DNA from: Pseudoalteromonas xiamenensis
GTDB taxonomy: Bacteria; Pseudomonadota; Gammaproteobacteria; Enterobacterales; Alteromonadaceae
NCBI RefSeq assembly: GCF_030994125.1
Contig: NZ_CP099917.1
Location: 992,001 to 1,056,000, forward strand
Reading direction: 5' to 3'
Length of the DNA stretch: 64,000 nucleotides
The translations under genes and the position numbers were made by a program. Positions 9,897 to 18,000 of the stretch are shown one piece after another (position 1 is the first letter of the stretch; the number at the start of each line of letters is the position of its first letter). The notes below the pieces were generated by a model that did no database searches, was not told the DNA's origin, and saw nothing but the letters and a program-made list of their open reading frames with translations.

Positions 9897-10997
9897 ATGA
9901 AAAAAACACTGCACCTTTGGCACCGGTATTTGGGTCTTCTTGTTGCCATTCCTCTTTTAGTCATTTCCCTGACTGGCAGCGTACTTGTGTTCAAAGAAGA
10001 AATAGATCACTGGCTAATGCCCGAGTTGGCGAAAGTCGACGCACAAGTGGGTGCCCGCCTTCCCTACGACCAATTACGTACTTTGCTTACGAATCGGTTT
10101 CGACATTATGAAATTGGCAGCTGGGAAATCTTTGACGATGGACACACGGCTGACCGCATCTATCTGATAAAACACGGGACACTTGATTGGTATAAGGTCT
10201 ATCTCGATCAATATCAGGGCACTGTCCGCTCAGAGCCCGTCCCCGTTAATTTCTATCTAACCGACTGGTTGCTAGACCTTCACTATAAATTTCTGATTGG
10301 TGAAACTGGACTTTGGATAACCGGAGTAGTCTCAATCATCTTATTGTTTATGGGCATTTCCGGACTCGTGATATATCGACAGTTTTGGAAAAAGTTCTTT
10401 AGTTTGCGGCTGAACGTAAAACGCACCGCATTTTTTAGCGATCTTCACAAGCTCACGGGCATTTGGTCAGCTCCTATCCTTTTTGTCCTCGGCTTTACCG
10501 GTGCGTATTGGAACATTTCGGAGATAATTCATCATCAATTTGAGCATCATGATGAAGAGAAGGTGGTAACTGGGCCGCTATACAATCAAGCACTTTCACT
10601 CGATGCAATGGCAAAAAATGCGCAAACGCAAATGGGGGGATTTAGAGCAACGTATTTACTTTTCCCATTTGAAGAAGGTCGTCAAATTACTTTCTTTGGT
10701 GAAGTCGGCAACATTGGCGTGCTTTCAAGTGAATATTCATCGACCGTCACGTTCAACAAGGACACCGGAGCACTTGAACCGAACTTTGATATTCGCGAAG
10801 CACCTGTCTTTTTCACGGTGGTTGATAGCTTTCGGAAACTGCATTTTGGTTACTTTGCAGGGTTTCCCAGTAAAATGATTTGGTGCTTAATTGGATTAAC
10901 ACCTCTCATCTTTACGATTACTGGGTGTTACTTATGGCTGAGACGCAGAAAGCCACAACAAAGTCGCAAGCAAGTGCCTTTATCAGCACAAATGTAA
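9897..10997 (+). CDS. PepSY-associated TM-helix protein (siderophore utilisation)
   Basis: A 366-residue inner-membrane protein. The start KTLHLWHRYLGLLVAIPLLV is the conserved first PepSY_TM helix with its histidine. Further transmembrane segments lie near residues 140-162 (GLWITGVVSIILLFMGISGL), 185-205 (LHKLTGIWSAPILFVLGFTG) and the C-terminus (MIWCLIGLTPLIFTITGC). Periplasmic PepSY-like regions lie between. Relatives next to siderophore receptors (FoxB, PiuB) are proposed to reduce ferric siderophores. AAGGA ribosome site 9 nt upstream. Confidence 0.9.
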   Translation: MKKTLHLWHRYLGLLVAIPLLVISLTGSVLVFKEEIDHWLMPELAKVDAQVGARLPYDQLRTLLTNRFRHYEIGSWEIFDDGHTADRIYLIKHGTLDWYKVYLDQYQGTVRSEPVPVNFYLTDWLLDLHYKFLIGETGLWITGVVSIILLFMGISGLVIYRQFWKKFFSLRLNVKRTAFFSDLHKLTGIWSAPILFVLGFTGAYWNISEIIHHQFEHHDEEKVVTGPLYNQALSLDAMAKNAQTQMGGFRATYLLFPFEEGRQITFFGEVGNIGVLSSEYSSTVTFNKDTGALEPNFDIREAPVFFTVVDSFRKLHFGYFAGFPSKMIWCLIGLTPLIFTITGCYLWLRRRKPQQSRKQVPLSAQM

Positions 10998-11268
10998 ACA
11001 TCATTTTAGCGGCTCGTCCAAGGGCCGCATTCCATGATATTCCCGCACAAACCTCATACTACAATGATTATGTTACAAAAAGAGACACAAGAAGCTTAAA
11101 AACTTTTCGCCCTCCTCAAGATATGATATTTTTGTTAACGCTATTTATACACTGTAAATACAGGGATTTAATTTACTTAATTTAATATTTCAAACTTTAT
11201 AACATCCATTGTTTTAGGTAAGGTAACAATGTAATGCGAAAGTTTGGCGTTTTAGCATTGAGGGAGCC

Positions 11269-11571
11269 ATGCAATCACCCGAAGAGTATGAGGTCACACT
11301 TAGGATCCATACCATTATTAAAGAGCTGAAAGCCAGACGAGGCTATACCAAAAAGAAAATCAGTGAGCTGCTGGGGATTGGCTTAACCACGTTAGATGAC
11401 CACCTCAATGGCACTAGTTCTTTTCGCTTAGGTACACTCATTAAATTTGCTCAGATTAGTCGCACACGTTTAGGCGACATTCTTGAAGGCACAAAAGAAT
11501 TTGATCAGGAATTAAAAAAGGACACCCAACATGAAGAAGCAATCGAACCTATCAAAAGCCAAAACTCTTAA
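11269..11571 (+). CDS. XRE-type HTH protein, first member of a paralogous family
   Basis: A 100-residue cytoplasmic protein with one helix-turn-helix (residues ~20-60: ARRGYTKKKISELLGIGLTT). It is closely similar to the N-terminal ~85 residues of the two fused HTH-membrane proteins downstream (same RRGYTKK...LLGIG..TLDD.LNG pattern) but has no membrane domain of its own. It ends in a charged tail. GGGAG ribosome site is 3 nt from the ATG. The next gene (56-aa peptide) starts inside its 3' end, and the gene after that encodes the matching membrane domain, so this looks like a split version of the fused proteins. Function otherwise unknown. Confidence 0.75.
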   Translation: MQSPEEYEVTLRIHTIIKELKARRGYTKKKISELLGIGLTTLDDHLNGTSSFRLGTLIKFAQISRTRLGDILEGTKEFDQELKKDTQHEEAIEPIKSQNS

Positions 11572-11701
11572 TAATCTCTTATCATCACAAGTATGTGGTG
11601 GTTCTGGCGGACACAAAGGTACAGATCCAGCGCAAGTAAATGCCCCCGTAATGGCTGAAATCCCAACGCCTCCGAAAGTAATAGATAAGTTAGGTCTTTA
11701 G
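11531..11701 (+). CDS. 56-residue peptide with double-glycine leader-like N-terminus
   Basis: A short ORF overlapping the 3' end of the HTH gene by 41 nt in another frame. It has its own ribosome site (AAAGGA, 8 nt from ATG). Its first 24 residues are basic then amphipathic and end in QVCGG, like GG-type leaders of microcins and other exported peptides. The remaining 32 residues are Gly/Pro/Val-rich, with a second GG soon after the first (SGGHKG) and the ending VIDKLGL. It contains one cysteine, just before the GG. No C39 peptidase or modifying enzyme gene is in the window. It sits between the HTH gene and the membrane gene with tight spacing (15 nt to the next ATG), which argues it is translated. 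Role as precursor or signal is inference. Confidence 0.55.
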   Translation: MKKQSNLSKAKTLNNLLSSQVCGGSGGHKGTDPAQVNAPVMAEIPTPPKVIDKLGL

Positions 11702-11716
11702 GCTTGGGAAGGATAT

Positions 11717-12355
11717 ATGAATTCACTGAAAAATTTGATTTTACTGGCTATTATATTTGGAGCAATAGGCGCTACCTATCTTTACTCAGACTTGATTTTA
11801 CTACCTTTTTTTATTTTACTTCTACTTCTGATGGCTACATTCAACAAAGACGAATTTAACTTTACGTATTTAATAAAAGTAATTATTGCGTTCACTATAG
11901 TTGAATCACTCCTTGGCCTGACTATATTCAAGTTAATAACACACAAACCCGGCTTCATCCAGAACTCTATAATTTTCACCTCTCATTTGATAATTGACAT
12001 ACTAATCGCATATTTCATTTCAAATAGAAAAAGCATCTGCCTAAAATACATAAAAAACATTTCTATAGAAACTAAAAAGGAAATTTTTGAAAAATCTCTT
12101 CTTGATGCACCTCTATTAGGTGTCTATCTTCTATTTTGCATAGTAGATACTTTAGCACTTTTAGAAAATCTTTTGAGGCATTTAGACAAAATTGGCTTTC
12201 CGGCTGAGGCGGCTAGTAAATTCAGTGATTTTCAATTTTTATATAATAATTATGAATATATAAAATACGCTTTACTATCATTAGTTTTACTTTTATTTAT
12301 TTCTCTTTTCATTAGAAAAGCAACCTCAGGATCTCAACTTCTACATCGGAGGTAG
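11717..12355 (+). CDS. Multi-pass membrane protein, HTH-less paralogue
   Basis: A 212-residue very hydrophobic protein, about six predicted transmembrane segments. Its second half (VDTLALLENLLRHLDKIGF) aligns with the membrane domains of the two 297-residue genes downstream (TDAIALAENLIRHLDKIGI), as do GFIQNSIIF / SFIQNSTIF. It lacks the HTH domain, which is supplied by a separate gene upstream. AAGGA ribosome site precedes ATG. Base composition is AT-rich relative to chromosomal neighbours. No known family recognised. Confidence 0.7.
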   Translation: MNSLKNLILLAIIFGAIGATYLYSDLILLPFFILLLLLMATFNKDEFNFTYLIKVIIAFTIVESLLGLTIFKLITHKPGFIQNSIIFTSHLIIDILIAYFISNRKSICLKYIKNISIETKKEIFEKSLLDAPLLGVYLLFCIVDTLALLENLLRHLDKIGFPAEAASKFSDFQFLYNNYEYIKYALLSLVLLLFISLFIRKATSGSQLLHRR

Positions 12356-12374
12356 ATTACAGAAAAAAACTGAA

Positions 12375-13268
12375 ATGCAAACCTGTGAAGAGCTAGAAGT
12401 CACACAGCGCGTTCGTGAGATAATCGATGAGCTTAAAGCAAGACGCGGTTACACCAAAAAGCGCGTGTGCGATTTATTGGGCATTGGTCAATCCACCTTA
12501 GATGATTATCTTAATGGTAAATCGTCTTTTAAACTCGATACGTTGATCAAGCTCTCTCAAATTAGTCGCTTAAGTCTTTCTGATATCGTTGAAGGGACTA
12601 AAAATTATGACCGTCAATTGCACGAAACCAGCGATTTAAAAATCAAGCAACTTATCCGTAAAGGTATCGAGCTGAGCTTTATTGTTCTACTCGGTTCTAT
12701 GATTGGGGCTAATTTCCTATTGCTAGTCATTCCTCTACTAGTCGTGTTTACCTTTTTATCAAGGAAGGAACCTCACGGCCAACTTTTCTCTGCGTTTATA
12801 CTTATTCTTTCGGTTTTTGAATTAGGGTTAACCATCCCTTTTGAACGATATATATATGGCCAGTATTCTTCTTTCATACAAAACAGCACGATATTCTCAA
12901 TCCATTTACTAATGGATATCATTACGTTCGTTTGCATTCGTAATTACCAAACCATCTCTCTATTCATTTTGTATAGAAAGCCTTTAAAGGAACGACTTGT
13001 GTACTTCAATACAAGCAGCATACTCAGCCCACTCCTTTTTACTTATCTTATTTTTTGTCTTACCGACGCTATCGCATTAGCAGAAAATTTGATCCGACAT
13101 TTAGACAAAATCGGCATTAATGACTCTTTTGCAGCTCGATTTTCCCATTGGACTTTCTGGTTCCATCACTATCCAGAGATAAAAACAACGTTAGTCTGTT
13201 TTGTTCTTTTCTTACTGTATAGTAATTTGATGCTTCATCGCTCGCCCAAAACAATCTCATTAAGTTAA
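12375..13268 (+). CDS. Membrane-anchored HTH regulator, paralogue A
   Basis: 297 residues. Residues ~1-85 carry an XRE-like HTH (RRGYTKKRVCDLLGIGQSTL then DDYLNG), residues ~95-290 about six transmembrane helices with conserved FIQNSTIFSIHLLMD and AENLIRHLDKIG. The architecture suggests a DNA-binding domain tethered to a membrane sensor. The start has no close ribosome site; GGAGG lies 21 nt upstream. It is 19 nt after the previous gene, in one apparent operon. Its HTH is nearly identical to the next gene's while the membrane parts differ much more, implying the same DNA target but different inputs. Confidence 0.72.
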   Translation: MQTCEELEVTQRVREIIDELKARRGYTKKRVCDLLGIGQSTLDDYLNGKSSFKLDTLIKLSQISRLSLSDIVEGTKNYDRQLHETSDLKIKQLIRKGIELSFIVLLGSMIGANFLLLVIPLLVVFTFLSRKEPHGQLFSAFILILSVFELGLTIPFERYIYGQYSSFIQNSTIFSIHLLMDIITFVCIRNYQTISLFILYRKPLKERLVYFNTSSILSPLLFTYLIFCLTDAIALAENLIRHLDKIGINDSFAARFSHWTFWFHHYPEIKTTLVCFVLFLLYSNLMLHRSPKTISLS

Positions 13269-13273
13269 TCACC

Positions 13274-14167
13274 ATGCAAATCCCGGAAGAAATTGAAGTC
13301 ACACAACGTGTTAGAGAAATTATTGATAACTTAAAAGCCAAACGCGGCTACACGAAGAAACGTGTGTGTGATTTGTTGGGGATTGGTCAATCCACCTTAG
13401 ACGATTATCTTAATGGCAAGTCGTCTTTTAAACTCGATACGTTGATCAAGCTATCGCAAATTAGTCGTTTAAGTCTTTCGGAGATCGTTGAAGGGACAAA
13501 AGAGTATGATTATCAACTGAAGACGTCTGAAGAGTTCAAACTGAAGGAGATTGCACGTAAGGGAATAGAACTTAGTTTAATTATTCTCGTTGCAATGTCT
13601 TCTGGCGTTTACTACCTAAGCTTTTTTGTCCTTGCGCTAATCGCGGTTTATTTTTTATCTAAAAAATCCTTAGGATCACAGTTTATTATTTTAACAATTG
13701 TCGCATCTACAATTATTGAACTGGGGTTTACTATCCCATTCAAGCTATTCATATACAATCAATATTCAGGATATTTCCAGAACAATACTATATACTCCAT
13801 ACACTTAATAATGGATTCAATTACTCTTACCTGCATTTGGAATTACCAAACTCTTGCATGCTATTTTCATAAATCTAGATCGTTAAAAGAAATACTGTCT
13901 CTTTTTGACAAATGCCATATTCACGCCCCGATGATAGTAGTCTATTTTGCTTTTTGCTTTGTCGACATTGCAGCTATTGTAGAAAATCAAATCCGAAATA
14001 TGGAAAGACTTGGGCTTGACGAAACGTTGGCCTCTCAGTTTTATCATTGGCAATTTATTTACGACTACTATGCAACTGTCAAAGTTACGCTGATTTGTTG
14101 CACGGCTTTTTTACTCATCAGTAACCTGTCCATTATTAAATCAACTCAAAAGCGAGCCTCTGCGTAA
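13274..14167 (+). CDS. Membrane-anchored HTH regulator, paralogue B
   Basis: 297 residues, same layout as the preceding gene: HTH at ~20-60 (KRGYTKKRVCDLLGIGQSTL), then about six transmembrane segments (YYLSFFVLALIAVYFL; FVDIAAIVENQIRNMERLG). Gap to the previous stop is 5 nt with no clear ribosome site, so translational coupling is likely. The HTH is almost the same as in paralogue A, including the recognition helix, while the membrane half is diverged. Last gene of the cassette; a hairpin follows. Confidence 0.72.
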   Translation: MQIPEEIEVTQRVREIIDNLKAKRGYTKKRVCDLLGIGQSTLDDYLNGKSSFKLDTLIKLSQISRLSLSEIVEGTKEYDYQLKTSEEFKLKEIARKGIELSLIILVAMSSGVYYLSFFVLALIAVYFLSKKSLGSQFIILTIVASTIIELGFTIPFKLFIYNQYSGYFQNNTIYSIHLIMDSITLTCIWNYQTLACYFHKSRSLKEILSLFDKCHIHAPMIVVYFAFCFVDIAAIVENQIRNMERLGLDETLASQFYHWQFIYDYYATVKVTLICCTAFLLISNLSIIKSTQKRASA

Positions 14168-14183
14168 GCAGTACCCATAGTCA

Positions 14184-14205
14184 GCTGGTGCAATTTTGCA
14201 CCAGC
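14184..14205 (+). terminator. Hairpin after the HTH-membrane cassette
   Basis: GCTGGTGCAA / TTGCACCAGC with a 2-4 nt loop, 16 nt after the last cassette gene. There is no long T-run, so it may stabilise the mRNA or be a weak terminator. Confidence 0.5.
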
Positions 14206-14293
14206 GAGATTCAAAAACACTCCACGACGAACCTGAATGTCTTTGTTAATTTGTATTTGGCGACTACAGAACAACAATCGGGAGACTACAACA

Positions 14294-14416
14294 ATGAGTT
14301 TGCTTCTTAAAATAACATCTGCAATTACGGTATTAATATGGAGCACGACAACGCGATGTGCTGAATCAGAAAAGCAAGCAATTGCCTCGCTGTTTACCAA
14401 CTATATGGCTAAATAG
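14294..14416 (+). pseudogene. 5' fragment of secreted NTF2/SnoaL-like gene, cut by IS insertion
   Basis: Forty codons with a good ribosome site (GGGAGA) and a signal peptide, followed by ESEKQAIASLFTNYMAK, the first helix of an NTF2/SnoaL-like fold. The TAG stop is formed by the IS end itself (AAA|TAG). The missing remainder begins at 31543: joining AAA to TAC at 31546 continues in frame as YMAK-YNQYIKSSQLPFEP and gives a 162-residue protein. This was therefore one gene, now split by the 17.1-kb element. Confidence 0.8.
14411..14414 (+). repeat. Target-site duplication, left copy (AAAT)
   Basis: AAAT directly precedes the IS end AGTCGATTCTG and is repeated at 31543-31546 after the opposite end. 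The shared sequence is CTAAATA at both junctions, part of which may belong to the IS ends, so the exact duplication length is ambiguous. Confidence 0.65.
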
Positions 14417-15744
14417 TCGATTCTGAAAATCTCAACTGAGATTTCCAGATAACCGAGTGTTTTAGGTGACAACCGTCAATTTATCTAACCCATTAATTCT
14501 GTCTCATGCTGACTTTCGCGCTCCAAAGGCATAATGAACCAGCATAAAATCCAGACGTAAAAAAACCTCAATAGGCTTAGGATTTTTCTCAAGTTTTGCC
14601 CGACACCCGCGAAGATTGCGTTTAATTTATCGCCCAATATGCCTCTCAAGCGGTTTAATCCCAAGTGGCCATCATTTTTCATGTGTCCGATGATGGGTTC
14701 TATGCCATTGCAGCGCTTGAGTTTTTTCTTACTCGCAGGTGTCACGCCGCGTTTTTGACCTGCAATAAAGACCTCGTAGCGCTCTGCCATATGACCCCGA
14801 TAACCTCGGTCTACAAAGCAGGTAAACGGATGCACGTTGGCGACGTCTTCGACTATCCTCAAGGTGCGATACAAGGTGTCACCGTCATAAGGGTTACCGT
14901 GCATCGCATGACAGCACTGTATAAACTGTTCTTTCACCGTCGTTGCCACGCTGACCTTCACCCCAAACTCGTACGGTTTTGCACTTTTGCCTTTTGCTAT
15001 GCATTCAACGTGTGGCTCATGCAGTGAGTACAGCTTCGATTTACTGAATTTATCTTGTTTTAACAGTGTTTCAGCTTGCCGGAGTTGAACGACCATCGCC
15101 GCTGAAGGGTCGGTATCTAACTTACGAAGAATGTCGCGGAACACACGGCCAAGATACGACTTTTGTTTTTTCAACGCCTTACGCATCCGCTTGTATTGTT
15201 TGGCATACGCATAGCGACTGACTGAGTTTGCGACCTTCACACCTGCTCTCGCATAGCTTTGTCGCAGTGTGATACCTGCGTGTTTGGCAAGGTCGACTAG
15301 TTTTTTCCAGCATCGTTCAAGCAGTTTACTGTCGGTTGGAAAGCTGATGTTCTTGTCCATCACGGTGCTATCCACCACCACTTCGCGCAAACTACTTTCT
15401 TTTACCGCGCCGACTTTTAGTCCGACATCGACGGTGAGCGACAACATTAATTCCGTACCTTGCTCGCCAATTCGCTTGCAAAAACGCACCATAGAACTTG
15501 GGTCACACGGCATATGATGGGTAAAAAACTGCATCCCAAAAAAATACTGCCAATAGGGATTTTCACACCACATGGCGACGGCTTTTTCATCCGAAAGCTT
15601 ATGAATTTGTTTAAGATATTCCAATCCAGCCAGTAATCGAATCGGTTTTCCCAACGCGCCACTATCTGCACTGTAAAGTTGACCAAATTCGGCTTCTAAA
15701 CGCTGCCAATCAATGGTGTGGGCCAACTTAACGAGTTCATGGTT
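14415..15744 (-). mobile_element. IS5-like element copy 1, truncated at the transposase 5' end
   Basis: Similar to the complete copy at 30019-31542 from the right end through 15744 (GTTCATGGTT), after which the two sequences diverge. It therefore lacks its left inverted repeat and the first ~25 transposase codons. The region between the transposase stop and the right end also differs from copy 2, including the last ~15 residues. Confidence 0.85.
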
Positions 15745-15768
15745 ACAAAGAATCATTGAACATCTCAC
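14485..15768 (-). pseudogene. IS5-family transposase, N-terminally truncated
   Basis: The reading frame holds the DUF772-type N-domain (HELVKLAHTIDWQRLEAEF) and DDE domain, with candidate catalytic residues in VVVDSTVMD, CFVDRGYRG and NGIEPIIGH. Compared with copy 2 it lacks the first part of the protein. The apparent start residues (MRCSMILC) come from foreign flanking DNA with no good ribosome site. Substitutions relative to copy 2 are scattered in the C-terminal third. The element probably cannot transpose alone, also because its left end is missing. Confidence 0.8.
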
Positions 15769-15778
15769 TAGGCAACAA

Positions 15779-15976
15779 ACTAGTTATGGTCCAATTAAAT
15801 GATTTAAGTGGTCCAGCTTAAAACTATAACTGTCCCTATATAAAAGATCCCACTGGTTAAAAAGATCAGAATATGGATGTGCAAAATATCGGTCCTTTGA
15901 ACCAAAGAAATTAGCAGGTTAAACCATTGATGATAATAACCTGAACCACTTAAATCATCATGATGAACCACCTAGT
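15779..15976. mobile_element. MITE-like element, 198 bp
   Basis: The ends are imperfect inverted repeats of ~36 bp sharing ACTAG at the tips and ATGATTTAAGTGGTCCAG / ATGATTTAAGTGGTTCAG inside. The interior is AT-rich and non-coding. It lies directly beside the truncated end of IS copy 1 and may have caused that truncation. Confidence 0.5.
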
Positions 15977-16150
15977 AAATAGCAGTTTCGTAGACTAACA
16001 AAGAGCTTAATGCTAAAGATACAAGAGGAAGGTTGCTTGCAAACTATTCGGCTGATGCAAGTATCGCACTGGTGAGTATCATACTGTTCAATTCGATACT
16101 TTTAAAAGCACAGTTCTTGAAAGGAGCAACTGCTGTTAACTACCACCTAA

Positions 16151-16297
16151 AAGGGATAATTATCCATATTAAAGCGCGTTTAACAGGATAATTATCCCTA
16201 GACAAAGCAGTAAGCTTAAAACTCAAACTTGAATAACTTTATTTTTAAGGGATAATTATCCGCATTAATGGGCAATTAACGGGATAATAATCCCTAG
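16151..16297. promoter_or_regulatory. hipBA operator array: four GGATAATTATCC sites on a 32-bp lattice
   Basis: Palindromes GGATAATTATCC start at 16154, 16186 and 16250, and a variant GGATAATAATCC at 16282. Spacings are 32, 64 and 32 bp, so all sites lie on one helical face, with one lattice position (16218) empty. The blocks 16151-16201 and 16247-16297 are direct repeats of 51 bp with about 85% identity. The last site ends 15 nt before the hipB ATG. E. coli HipB is known to bind several palindromic operators here; binding by this HipB is inferred. Confidence 0.75.
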
Positions 16298-16307
16298 TGA
16301 GTTAAGC

Positions 16308-16613
16308 ATGACAAGTGTAGCAGGCCACAAAAAGCTGTTTCCAAAGCAAAAGAAGATCCTTACTACGTTTGGTGAAGACTTATTTCTCGCCATGAAACGC
16401 CGAGAATTCACCAAGTCATTGGTAGCAGAGCGGACAGGGTTAGACCCTAAAACCATCACTAAAGTATTCAACGGCGACCCAGGTGTTGCTATAGGCACGT
16501 ACTTAAAAGTGATGGCGGTGTTTGGCATGGAAAGTAATTTTGCAGATATGGCTGGGCACGATGAGTTGGGAAGTAAACTTCAAGACTTGAAGTTATTGGA
16601 GAAAAAGCGATGA
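16308..16613 (+). CDS. hipB: HipB-like antitoxin / repressor
   Basis: 101 residues with an XRE HTH (KSLVAERTGLDPKTITKVFN) at ~38-57 and a helical C-terminus (KLQDLKLLEKKR). It overlaps hipA by the ATGA tetranucleotide (16610-16613), as is usual for toxin-antitoxin pairs. It is expected to bind and inhibit HipA and to repress the operon through the palindromes upstream. The N-terminal ~20 residues are basic and longer than in E. coli HipB. Ribosome site is weak. Confidence 0.85.
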   Translation: MTSVAGHKKLFPKQKKILTTFGEDLFLAMKRREFTKSLVAERTGLDPKTITKVFNGDPGVAIGTYLKVMAVFGMESNFADMAGHDELGSKLQDLKLLEKKR

Positions 16614-17863
16614 GTCGAGTAACGACTGAAGTTTATGCTTCTTGGTTTCCAATAAAAGAACCTATTTTAGCTGGCCACCTTTTATTTCAGGAAACATCAC
16701 GAGGTGGCGTATTTAGCTTTGAATACGATAAAGCATTCTTAACATCTCCGTTTCGCATGCAGCTTGACCCGTCACTGACATTAACTTCTGGCGAGCATTA
16801 CAACGATAGAAGTGATAAGAATTTCCGCGTGTTTTTAGACTCTTGCCCAGACCGTTGGGGCGAGTTATTAATGAAGCGGCGTGCAGCTCTCGATTTTAAA
16901 AATGGCCACAGAGAGACCGCCAGAATGACAGCCATGGATTATTTACTTGGCGTTCATGACTCATATCGAATGGGCGGTTTACGATTCAAAACAAAGTCAG
17001 AAGGCAATTTCTTAGATGATAATGCTGAGTATGCTGCACCGTCCATGGCGTCACTTAAACAACTAGAATATGCCTCAATGATGATCGAAAACGATGAAAA
17101 CATTGATAGCGACGAGTATTACCGTTGGCTAAGCATGCTTATTGCGCCAGGCTCCTCATTAGGTGGTGCTCGGCCTAAAGCATGTGTGCATGATGATAAC
17201 AATGATTTATGGATAGCCAAGTTTCCCAATAGTAACGACACGACAGATGTCGGCGCTTGGGAAATGGTCTGCCATAAGTTAGCCCTTGATTCTGGCATTG
17301 ATATGTATCCATGTGACATTCAAAAGTTTAACTCTACTCATCACACTTTTATTACTAAACGATTTGACCGAGATAGAGGCCAACGAATACACTTTTCATC
17401 AGCCATGACGCAGCTTCAGTACTATGACGGCAGAGGTGAAACAGAAGATGCAAGTTATCTAGAGCTAGCAGAGTTCCTAACCGTAAATGGCTCCCAAACT
17501 CAAAAAGATTTAGCGCAGTTGTGGCGCCGTATTGTGTTTAATATTGCGGTATCTAATACCGATGACCATTTACGTAATCACGGCTTCTTGCTAACCAAAA
17601 AAGGATGGGCACTGTCACCTGCTTATGATTTAAACCCGTCTATTGATAAGACCGGCTTACACCTAAACATAGATGACATGTCAAATGAGCTAGATTATGG
17701 TTTGGCATTTAGTGTGGCTGATTACTTTAACTTGAAAGAATCGGAGGCTAAGAAAATCTATGACGAAGTGATGCTCTCAGTGAATAACTGGGAAGCGATA
17801 GCGTCAGATATTGGTATTAGCAGGCAAGAGCAGCTTGGAATGCAAGAAGCATTTAGAGTTTAG
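16610..17863 (+). CDS. hipA: HipA-family serine/threonine kinase toxin
   Basis: 417 residues. The N-terminal subdomain (GHLLFQETSRGGVFSFEYD ... DSCPDRWGELLMKRR) and C-terminal kinase are both present. Key motifs are the flexible P-loop GSSLGGARPKA, catalytic NTDDHLRNHGF, and metal-binding AYDLNPS. HipA kinases phosphorylate aminoacyl-tRNA synthetases and cause dormancy. All catalytic residues seem intact, so the toxin is probably active unless bound by HipB. Co-transcribed and overlapping with hipB. Confidence 0.93.
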   Translation: MSRVTTEVYASWFPIKEPILAGHLLFQETSRGGVFSFEYDKAFLTSPFRMQLDPSLTLTSGEHYNDRSDKNFRVFLDSCPDRWGELLMKRRAALDFKNGHRETARMTAMDYLLGVHDSYRMGGLRFKTKSEGNFLDDNAEYAAPSMASLKQLEYASMMIENDENIDSDEYYRWLSMLIAPGSSLGGARPKACVHDDNNDLWIAKFPNSNDTTDVGAWEMVCHKLALDSGIDMYPCDIQKFNSTHHTFITKRFDRDRGQRIHFSSAMTQLQYYDGRGETEDASYLELAEFLTVNGSQTQKDLAQLWRRIVFNIAVSNTDDHLRNHGFLLTKKGWALSPAYDLNPSIDKTGLHLNIDDMSNELDYGLAFSVADYFNLKESEAKKIYDEVMLSVNNWEAIASDIGISRQEQLGMQEAFRV

Positions 17864-17932
17864 AATATTCACAATACTGGTTTTCGAGTTCAAACATTGC
17901 ATGAGCAGAAAATAGTCATAGATTTCCTTCGT

Positions 17933-17968
17933 GCGCAACTATCTATATAAAAAAGTAGATAGTTGCGC
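17933..17968. terminator. 13-bp perfect hairpin after hipA
   Basis: GCGCAACTATCTA / TAGATAGTTGCGC with a 10-nt A-rich loop lies between convergent hipA and the antitoxin remnant. It lacks a long T-run after the stem; probable bidirectional terminator or mRNA-stabilising structure. Confidence 0.55.
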
Positions 17969-18000
17969 GTGAAGCGCTCTAGGTGAAACTATCTTTAGAT

